Position numbers and translations under genes: made by a program
The notes under the pieces: model-generated
The model's input: the letters and a program-made list of their open reading frames with translations, nothing else
The model's database searches: none
What the model was told of the DNA's origin: nothing
Shown here: positions 1-5,378 of the stretch, one piece after another
How positions within the stretch are numbered: position 1 is the first letter of the stretch
Layout of the letters: the number at the start of each line of letters is the position of its first letter
DNA from: Bacteroidales bacterium UBA3543
Lineage (GTDB): Bacteria > Bacteroidota > Bacteroidia > Bacteroidales > UBA932
Assembly: GCA_002376715.1 (NCBI GenBank)
Contig: DFOK01000031.1
Coordinates: forward strand, 15,697-23,022
DNA length: 7,326 bases
Reading direction: 5' to 3'

Positions 1-16
1 GTTGAGTATTAAGTGT

Positions 17-1018
17 TTATTTTCTTATGGTGATATTACCATCATTGACATCAAACTGTAATCCAGTTACTATTTCTAATGACTCAATTGTGGTCGAAAG
101 ATCTTCATAACGGTCGAAATTGCCGGAAAGAAGTGGGTTTCCAAGAGAATCTTCGGAAAATGAAACAGTACATCCGTACCACTTTGCAATTACTTTCATT
201 ATTCTACGAAGAGGCCAATCTTGGAATGAAAACTTACCTAAATTCCATGCAACATATTGTGCTACATCGACATCTTCAATAGAGATAACCTTACCAATAG
301 TTGCCTTTTGCCCCGGATCAATATGCATCTCAACACCACCAGGTTGAGCAACGCTGACGCTTCCTTCGACGAGAACTACCTCAGTCGTTTCTTGTTCCTC
401 ACGTGTAGAGACATTGAACTCCGTTCCATGTGCAGTTATGTCACCGTACCGTGTATGGACGATAAAACTTCTATTTTGATCTTTTGCAACCATGAAATAG
501 GCTTCACCGTCAAGTATCACCTCACGGGTTCTTACCTTAGTATTCTCTGGATATATCAAGTATGTATCATTGTTCAAATGGACTACTGTACCGTCATCGA
601 GAGTGATCCAATACTCTTTGGTCGTGTCAGTCATAATTTTCCTTGATTCGGAAAATTTCTCTAATATGGACTCATTCGCTCCTGTAACTGCAGCAATAGA
701 ATCAGCTCCAAGTACCTTTACAGAAGCTTCTTGTTTCCCGAGTTTTCGACTCTGGTCCATTGCCAACTCGACTTCCTTGGACAACGCAGGCCGCACAGAA
801 TTTCTACCAAAGTGAATCAATATTCCGCCACCAATTAGTAATAGTATTGTTACAGATGCAGCAACGTAATACGCTTTCTTTTGCAAAAAAGAAACACGTT
901 TGATTTTAGCGTTAGGAATGCTTACCTCGGAAAATTCCCGATGTCTACGTATCAGTTCATCTCCATCAATTCCACCAAGGAGCATTAACTCCTTGAGCCT
1001 TCCAAAAATGTCTTCCAT
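17..1018 (-). CDS. FecR-family anti-sigma factor (inner-membrane sigma regulator)
   Basis: Predicted single-pass inner-membrane protein of 333 residues that would hold the neighbouring ECF sigma factor and relay a signal from an outer-membrane TonB-dependent transducer. Residues 1-48 form a short cytoplasmic part, the likely sigma-binding region. Residues about 49-71 (AYYVAASVTILLLIGGG onward) are one hydrophobic membrane segment. Residues about 136-230 match the periplasmic FecR domain, including LDDGTVVHLNNDTYLIYP, GEAYFMVAKD, the FIVHT strand and GTEFNVS. Residues about 262-331 (FSFQDWPLRRIMKVIAKWYG to the C-terminus) match the DUF4974/STN-like domain typical of Bacteroidota FecR proteins. 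It lies 56 bases downstream of the sigma gene on the same strand, so co-transcription is likely. It starts at an ATG. The stop lies 16 bases from the window edge, so the expected TonB receptor gene cannot be seen. The family call is firm; the regulon is unknown. Confidence 0.93.
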   Translation of the reverse strand: MEDIFGRLKELMLLGGIDGDELIRRHREFSEVSIPNAKIKRVSFLQKKAYYVAASVTILLLIGGGILIHFGRNSVRPALSKEVELAMDQSRKLGKQEASVKVLGADSIAAVTGANESILEKFSESRKIMTDTTKEYWITLDDGTVVHLNNDTYLIYPENTKVRTREVILDGEAYFMVAKDQNRSFIVHTRYGDITAHGTEFNVSTREEQETTEVVLVEGSVSVAQPGGVEMHIDPGQKATIGKVISIEDVDVAQYVAWNLGKFSFQDWPLRRIMKVIAKWYGCTVSFSEDSLGNPLLSGNFDRYEDLSTTIESLEIVTGLQFDVNDGNITIRK

Positions 1019-1074
1019 AATCTTTTATTCTTACATATTAATATACGCAAAAAAGAAGAAAATAGGGACAAAAT

Positions 1075-1659
1075 TCATTGACTGATTAATAGGATTAGGA
1101 GCAAAAGGGCATCAGGAGTCAGGAGTTCACGAAGTCTTGCCAAGCCACGTTGACGTTGCTTTTTTACAGAATCAGGGGTGATGCCCATTTCAGATGCAAT
1201 CTCTTCACAGGTCTTGCCTTGGACCATCATAAAAAAAAGTTCACGTTGACGACGTGGAAGAGCATCGATTGCAAGAAGCAATTCGCGATAAACCTCTTCA
1301 CGATGAAGCAACAGTTCTCCACTATCATCTATTTGCATCTCAGAAAAATCACGTTTAATTGCTTCAATTCGTCCACGCTCCACCTTTTCGTGTCTTAAAT
1401 ATGATATGCTGGCGTTACGAACTGAATTATAAAGATAGGCTTTTAGCGCTCCTGTAGTCTTAAAAGAAGGTCGTTTTTTCCAAATTTTGAGGAAAATATC
1501 TTGAACCAATTCCTCTGCAATTCCACTACTTTGTACAATTTGATTTGAAAATACAACCAAAGCTCTATAGAAATATCTATAAAGTATTGACATCGAGGTT
1601 TCGTCCCATAGATTGACGACCTTCACTTGTAGAGTTGATTGATGGTCCCTGTCTTCCAC
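1075..1659 (-). CDS. ECF-type RNA polymerase sigma-70 factor (FecI-like)
   Basis: A 194-residue extracytoplasmic-function sigma factor that would direct RNA polymerase to the promoters of an adjacent transport system. Region 2 is visible at about residues 23-95 (LYRYFYRALVVFSNQIV, then ELVQDIFLKIWKKR, then LKAYLYNSVRNASISYLRH). Region 4 is at about 132-180 (LPRRQRELFFMMVQGKTCEE, IASEMGITPDSVKKQRQRG), containing the helix-turn-helix that reads the -35 element. The length is normal for the family. The start is a GTG. An in-frame ATG at 1672-1674 is followed immediately by an in-frame TAA, so nothing further upstream can serve, and the next ATG (residue 23) would cut into region 2. The C-terminus is unusually hydrophobic (LLLLILLISQ). 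The FecR partner follows after 56 bases. I found no convincing promoter upstream. Confidence 0.93.
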   Translation of the reverse strand: MEDRDHQSTLQVKVVNLWDETSMSILYRYFYRALVVFSNQIVQSSGIAEELVQDIFLKIWKKRPSFKTTGALKAYLYNSVRNASISYLRHEKVERGRIEAIKRDFSEMQIDDSGELLLHREEVYRELLLAIDALPRRQRELFFMMVQGKTCEEIASEMGITPDSVKKQRQRGLARLRELLTPDALLLLILLISQ

Positions 1660-1945
1660 AAAGCAAACTTACATAAAAAATCTGATTAATACACCTGTAA
1701 TAACAACAAAGATTGCATTCATCTCCTTGCTGATAAGTTGCCTAACTGTACAAAGCGTAACTATAGAGCCACAAGCTATTAATGATTACCGACATTACAA
1801 ATGTTTTATTATGAACATCCGTTCCCTATAATTTAGGAAGTGTCAGTATGCCGATTTTCACCATGGAAAAGAGTTTCACTTCACCTTTGCTAAAGAGCAT
1901 AAAATTTAGATTCCCTGTATTCCTACAAGCAAATTTTTCCAATAA
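1660..1945. other. AT-rich intergenic stretch without a recognisable gene
   Basis: Between the sigma-factor start and the tRNA-Lys terminator I see no gene. One sampled row (1681-1740) has 20 G+C in 60 bases. A 37-codon open frame on the plus strand (1848-1961, starting MPIFTMEKSF) runs into the tRNA terminator and has no recognisable motif, so I treat it as chance. A sequence at 1841 beginning TGTCAGTATGCCGATTTTC vaguely recalls the TGT-type ends of IS21-family insertion sequences, but no partner end or transposase is visible. The leader of the sigma/FecR transcript must begin in the right part of this stretch or close to 1660. Confidence 0.6.
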
Positions 1946-1946
1946 T

Positions 1947-1975
1947 AAAAAAACGTCGTAATCTACGACGTTTTT
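1947..1975 (-). terminator. Rho-independent terminator of tRNA-Lys
   Basis: Perfect 12-base inverted repeat, AAAAACGTCGTA at 1949-1960 and its reverse complement at 1964-1975, with a 3-base loop. Read on the minus strand, the stem begins 10 bases past the tRNA 3' end and runs into a T-run (complement of the A's at 1947-1953). The A/T flanks are symmetrical, so it could also stop plus-strand transcription, although no plus-strand gene precedes it. Confidence 0.85.
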
Positions 1976-1984
1976 AATTCACTG

Positions 1985-2057
1985 TGATCCGCCTGGGATT
2001 CGAACCCAGGACCCCATCCTTAAAAGGGATGTGCTCTACCTGCTGAGCTAGCGAATC
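1985..2057 (-). tRNA. tRNA-Lys, anticodon TTT
   Basis: A complete 73-base cloverleaf on the minus strand. The acceptor stem is GATTCGC with GCGGATC (one T-G wobble), the D stem GCTC/GAGC, the anticodon stem CATCC/GGATG with loop CTTTTAA (anticodon TTT, reading AAA and AAG), the T stem CTGGG/CCCAG with loop TTCGAAT, and the discriminator base A as expected for tRNA-Lys. No CCA is encoded. It has its own promoter and terminator, so it is a single-gene transcription unit lying behind the GH97 gene on the same strand. Confidence 0.97.
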
Positions 2058-2065
2058 GGGGAGTG

Positions 2066-2097
2066 CAAAGGTATGGATAAAAGTAATATTTTGCAAA
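2066..2097 (-). promoter_or_regulatory. Bacteroidota-type promoter of tRNA-Lys
   Basis: On the minus strand TACCTTTG (2066-2073) matches the -7 consensus TAnnTTTG exactly. It is preceded, after a 20-base spacer, by TTTG (2094-2097), an exact match to the -33 element. The -7 element ends 8 bases before the first base of the mature tRNA, leaving only a very short 5' leader. Confidence 0.85.
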
Positions 2098-2158
2098 AAA
2101 AAGTAGTATTCGCCAAAAAACTCCCTCAAAACGCCATTCCGGGGCATATCGTGGCACA

Positions 2159-4201
2159 TTACTCCACAACCATCGCAAAACCTCCGCCTGGGGCGAGATG
2201 AATGGTGAGGGGATTGCTTTTGCGAGCAATATAATCAACTACATTGAGGGTGTCAATTGTATAGTCGTGGGCTGAGCGATGAGCGTTGGGGCCATCACGG
2301 AAGAGGGTAATGATGCCTTTTCCGGCGCTTTTGCCACCGTCAAGGAGAAAACTCATATCCAGGGTAATCTCCCTTTCCTCCCAATCGGTTATGCCTCCGA
2401 TATACCATGTTCCTCCGTTTCTGCGGGCTGTAACTATATACTTGCCCAGTTCCCCCTGAAGTACCCTGGTCTCATCCCATACAGTGGGAATGGCAGTAAT
2501 GAAGTCGGTGGATTCCTGCTCTTTGGTATAGATGGTGGGGTTGTCGCAAAGCATCACCAGGGGAGAATCAAAGATGATATACTCAGCAACCTGGCGGGAA
2601 CGTGTCCCCTGGCTCACGGGATTGTTGTAGTTGGGGGCATAGTCGCGGCGAATTACATTGCGCATAGCCCCTTGTGTGTAATCTACCGGACCGGAGAGCA
2701 TCCTTATGTAGGGGAAGGTAACATCATAAGAGACCATATCCTCTTTGCTCCACTTCATTTGCTCGAGTCCCCAGACTCCTTCGAAGTTGATAACATTTGG
2801 CCAGGTACGGTTTAAACCTGCTGGTTTATACATTCCGTGGAAATTGATGAGCATCCGATACTTTGCAGCAACCTCGGCAATGCGATGGTTTAACTCCACC
2901 ACTTCCTGGTCGTCTCTGTCCATAAAGTCCACCTTGAATCCCTTGATACCCATCGCTGAATAGTGGCTGCAGGCCTGCTCAAGCTTTTTATCGAGAGTAA
3001 AGGCCACCGCCCAGAGTATCAAATCCACATTGCGCTCCTTACCATAGCTAACAAGCTCCTCGAGATCTATTTCCGGGATTATTTTCATAATATCACCATC
3101 TTTGGAAGGAGACCATCCTTCGTCCAGTATCACATACTCGATGCCGTTGGCAGCAGCAAAGTCGATATAGTGCTTGTAGGTAGCTGTATTGATGCCTACC
3201 TTGAAGTCCACTCCGGTCACTCCCCAATTGTTCCACCAATCCCACGCTACTTTGCCTGGCTTGATCCAGGAAAGATCCTCTATGCGGCTCTCTGATGCGA
3301 GCAGCCATACCAGACGGTTTTCCGGAAGCTGAGTATCTTTGTCGGAAATGGCAATCGCTCTCCAAGGGAAATATCTGGGACTCTTTTTGCTGCTATTGCT
3401 GCGGATTACCGCCATAATATCAGAATAGGCGGTGGGGCGCTCCTGACATCTGGTAGGATGCACCTCTATTGACGAGGGGATAGGGGCAAAGCGTCCTCTG
3501 AGCGAATGTCCCCCGCTTTTTTCAAGGAACATTCCGGGATAACTCTCGAGATCCGATTCGGTGATAACAGCTTTAGAGTTACCATCGAGGCATACCAGCA
3601 GCGGTGAGAAGGCGATTTTTTCTTTGTTGAAGCCACTTAGGGGCGTTATTTCATATCTGTTTTCAAATGAAGTCTGATAAGGGTTGGGATTGCCGGTGCT
3701 GTAAGGAATGTAAGCGGTACGGTCTTTACCGAAGTTGAATTCTGCTCGTTCGGCCTTCACCTTGTCACCCTCCCTGAGTTTGTTTCCGTAGAAACGATAG
3801 GCCACTCCTTCGTCATAAGCTCTGAAGATGATTCCGAAATCCTGACGAAAGGAAAGCTCCATCTGGTTGTAGTGCTCTCTGACGCTTGATGCCTTATATA
3901 CCGGTGAGATGATAGTGCGGTCGGATGTGGTGCGACTGACCTTTCTAAGTCTGCTGCCATCACCCCAGATAAAGTTTTTACTGCCATCTGCGCTCTCGAT
4001 TTCCATCGAAATGGTTGAGGGTGCTATGACCTCCTTGCCCTCGTGCATCAACGACCATTTTATCTGTTCACCAACGGTGACAGTGATAATTGTGCGGTTA
4101 TCGGGGGAGTTGAGTGTCAATTTTTTCTCATTTGCCGCTTCCGCGGAAAATGAAACAAAGAGGCTCACGATGCTTATAGCAGAAATAATTACTTGTCTCA
4201 T
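2159..4201 (-). CDS. Secreted GH97 glycoside hydrolase, retaining-type (alpha-galactosidase-like)
   Basis: Predicted periplasmic or exported alpha-glycosidase of 680 residues. Residues 1-22 are a Sec signal peptide (MRQVIISAISIVSLFVSFSA, with likely cleavage after AEA). An N-terminal beta-sandwich spans about 28-285, the catalytic barrel about 290-560 (AWDWWNNWGV, YVILDEGW, GFKVDFMDRDDQ, INFEGVWGLEQ), and a C-terminal beta domain about 570-680. Asp425 in KVDF sits where the retaining GH97 alpha-galactosidase BT1871 has its nucleophile (Asp415). Glu480 lies 55 residues later, the same spacing as that enzyme's acid/base Glu470. The inverting alpha-glucosidase SusB has KTGY in place of KVDF. Glu474 is a likely calcium ligand. 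The frame stays open up to a TTG at 4225, but that codon lies inside the -7 promoter element; the ATG at 4201 gives a clean signal peptide. The substrate is inferred, and no susC/susD genes are in view. Confidence 0.93.
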   Translation of the reverse strand: MRQVIISAISIVSLFVSFSAEAANEKKLTLNSPDNRTIITVTVGEQIKWSLMHEGKEVIAPSTISMEIESADGSKNFIWGDGSRLRKVSRTTSDRTIISPVYKASSVREHYNQMELSFRQDFGIIFRAYDEGVAYRFYGNKLREGDKVKAERAEFNFGKDRTAYIPYSTGNPNPYQTSFENRYEITPLSGFNKEKIAFSPLLVCLDGNSKAVITESDLESYPGMFLEKSGGHSLRGRFAPIPSSIEVHPTRCQERPTAYSDIMAVIRSNSSKKSPRYFPWRAIAISDKDTQLPENRLVWLLASESRIEDLSWIKPGKVAWDWWNNWGVTGVDFKVGINTATYKHYIDFAAANGIEYVILDEGWSPSKDGDIMKIIPEIDLEELVSYGKERNVDLILWAVAFTLDKKLEQACSHYSAMGIKGFKVDFMDRDDQEVVELNHRIAEVAAKYRMLINFHGMYKPAGLNRTWPNVINFEGVWGLEQMKWSKEDMVSYDVTFPYIRMLSGPVDYTQGAMRNVIRRDYAPNYNNPVSQGTRSRQVAEYIIFDSPLVMLCDNPTIYTKEQESTDFITAIPTVWDETRVLQGELGKYIVTARRNGGTWYIGGITDWEEREITLDMSFLLDGGKSAGKGIITLFRDGPNAHRSAHDYTIDTLNVVDYIARKSNPLTIHLAPGGGFAMVVE

Positions 4202-4222
4202 AACATTTATTTTAATATGAGA

Positions 4223-4254
4223 CAAAAATAAAGAAAATAGTCAAGAGAGGCAAT
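4223..4254 (-). promoter_or_regulatory. Bacteroidota-type promoter of the GH97 gene
   Basis: On the minus strand TATTTTTG (4223-4230) is an exact TAnnTTTG -7 element. ATTG (4251-4254) stands 20 bases upstream as a three-of-four match to the -33 TTTG. The -7 element ends 21 bases before the ATG at 4201, so transcripts would have a leader of roughly 15 bases. It lies in the gap after the DUF486 gene, so the GH97 gene can be expressed independently of pnuC. Confidence 0.65.
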
Positions 4255-4257
4255 ATG

Positions 4258-4632
4258 TCATTTCTTGAAGACGAAATAGACGGCCAGTATCAGAAAAAGA
4301 AATGCAATGAAGTGGTTGGATTTCAGGGTTTCAGTCTTAAAGAAAATGGTAGCGAATATCACAAATACCACGAGGGTGATAACCTCCTGGATTATTTTGA
4401 GCTGCATAAGCGAAAAGGGACCTCCGGTACCCTGGAAGCCGATTCTATTAGCAGGCACCTGGGCACAATATTCGAAAAATGCTATTGCCCAACTCAAGAG
4501 TATTACACCAAAAAGTCCCCAGTTGGAGACCAGTTTGCTTCCGCTGCCAAATTTGAGGTGGCCATACCAGGCCAGAGTCATAAAACTGTTGGATATCACC
4601 AGCAGTAATATCGTAATCAATCCTTTTCCCAT
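4258..4632 (-). CDS. DUF486 (DMT-superfamily-like) small membrane protein
   Basis: A 124-residue membrane protein with four hydrophobic segments at about 5-22, 40-57, 78-98 and 107-123. It carries the hallmark stretches of the DUF486/DMT_6 family: FMTLAWYGHLKF at 17-28, EYCAQVPANRIGF at 54-66 and FSLMQLKIIQEV at 73-84. The family is a distant relative of small multidrug-resistance and drug/metabolite transporters, but its substrate is not established, so no function is assigned. Length and the four-helix layout are normal. It starts at ATG, 8 bases after the stop of the PnuC gene, which implies co-transcription and perhaps translational coupling. The charged C-terminus (VFKK) fits a cytoplasmic tail. 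Confidence 0.9.
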   Translation of the reverse strand: MGKGLITILLLVISNSFMTLAWYGHLKFGSGSKLVSNWGLFGVILLSWAIAFFEYCAQVPANRIGFQGTGGPFSLMQLKIIQEVITLVVFVIFATIFFKTETLKSNHFIAFLFLILAVYFVFKK

Positions 4633-4640
4633 TTCTTATC

Positions 4641-5237
4641 TTAATCTGAAATTCTTACCCCTTTCCTTTTCCACAAAATTAAGCCTATTATTGACATTAT
4701 AGTGTAGGCTATATATAGAATCATTGTGGGCCACATTCCCTGTGAAATGTAAAGCCAAATGGAGATGGCATTGCATATGAGCCATACATACCATTGCTCA
4801 ATGTATTTCTTAGAAAGCCAATAAGTGGCGAGCATGCTTAGCACTGCGGCTGCCGAGTCTACCCAGGGGCGGGGATTGTCCGTCAGTCCGAATATGAATC
4901 CGAGTGCTATGAAAGCGAGCGCGCTGACCCCGATGCTTGCCAGGGCAACACGAGGATTGAGTTTGCGTACCTGGATGCCGGAGTCATTCTGATCTGACTT
5001 GACCCCTGTCCGGGAGCTTCTACCCCATATGATAAAGGTGCTGATGGCCATATAGATGTAGTAAAACTGCAGTGCCATCATGGCATAAAGTCCGGTGAGG
5101 AAATATACTATTCCATAGCATATCGATGTAATGAAAAGCATTACCCACATAGAGCGCTTTTGCAACACTTCCAGTGTTACGTATGTGATGCCCATAGCTG
5201 CAGCGAATATTTCGAAATAGAGGTTGAAGTTTTCCAT
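4641..5237 (-). CDS. pnuC: PnuC-family transporter (nicotinamide riboside or related vitamin uptake)
   Basis: Predicted inner-membrane facilitator of 198 residues. Hydrophobic segments at about 5-23, 29-47, 51-72, 95-117, 123-141, 149-165 and 169-189 give the seven-helix plan of the PnuC family. Recognisable conserved stretches are LQFYYIYMAISTFIIWG at 56-72, the EQWYVWLICNAISIWLY segment at 147-163 and MILYIAYTIMSIIGLILW at 172-189. Family members take up nicotinamide riboside, with trapping by cytoplasmic phosphorylation; some Bacteroidota relatives instead import thiamine or riboflavin. I saw no TPP- or FMN-type riboswitch in the short leader, so that context clue is absent and the substrate stays open. 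A linker at 73-94 is polar and somewhat long. It is the first gene of a pair with the DUF486 protein and is divergent from the carboxyltransferase-like gene. Confidence 0.9.
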   Translation of the reverse strand: MENFNLYFEIFAAAMGITYVTLEVLQKRSMWVMLFITSICYGIVYFLTGLYAMMALQFYYIYMAISTFIIWGRSSRTGVKSDQNDSGIQVRKLNPRVALASIGVSALAFIALGFIFGLTDNPRPWVDSAAAVLSMLATYWLSKKYIEQWYVWLICNAISIWLYISQGMWPTMILYIAYTIMSIIGLILWKRKGVRISD

Positions 5238-5255
5238 ATTCTTTCAATTGTTGGG

Positions 5256-5263
5256 CAAAGATA
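5256..5263 (-). promoter_or_regulatory. Probable -7 element of the pnuC promoter
   Basis: On the minus strand TATCTTTG matches TAnnTTTG exactly and ends 18 bases before the pnuC ATG, a distance like that seen for the GH97 promoter. I found no TTTG at the expected -33 distance, so support rests on the -7 element alone. For the divergent plus-strand gene the rest of this 141-base AT-rich gap shows only one-mismatch candidates (TAATTTGG at 5324-5331) without a good -33 partner. Confidence 0.55.
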
Positions 5264-5378
5264 TAAAAAGTTGCGATTTTTACTTTATGAAAGAGTGAAT
5301 TCAAGAAATAATGCTTAAATTCGTAATTTGGTTAAAAATTGTAGTTATTTATATATATTCAAAATAAAAAATTTAAAT

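Noticed and set aside
1848..1961. A 37-codon plus-strand frame beginning MPIFTMEKSF.
   Set aside because: No ribosome-binding or promoter support, no known motif, and it ends inside the terminator stem of the tRNA-Lys unit; likely chance.
2279..2815. A 178-codon plus-strand open frame opposite the GH97 gene.
   Set aside because: It is fully antisense to the catalytic and C-terminal domains of a well-supported GH97 enzyme and has no recognisable motif.
4202..4225. An upstream TTG start adding 8 residues to the GH97 protein.
   Set aside because: The TTG falls within the TATTTTTG promoter element, and the ATG at 4201 begins a normal signal peptide.
4255..4608. A 117-codon plus-strand open frame opposite the DUF486 gene.
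   Set aside because: The minus-strand protein carries the conserved DUF486 motifs and a four-helix pattern; the plus-strand reading is low-complexity and polar with no motif.
5328..5378. An upstream TTG start adding 17 residues to the carboxyltransferase-like protein.
   Set aside because: The added residues come from very AT-rich leader DNA, and the family-like N-terminus (REIKFSLLYRDMWQSS) follows directly after the ATG at 5379.
5238..5378. A thiamine or flavin riboswitch in front of pnuC.
   Set aside because: The distance from the -7 element to the ATG is only 18 bases, too short for a TPP or FMN aptamer, and no conserved aptamer core was seen.
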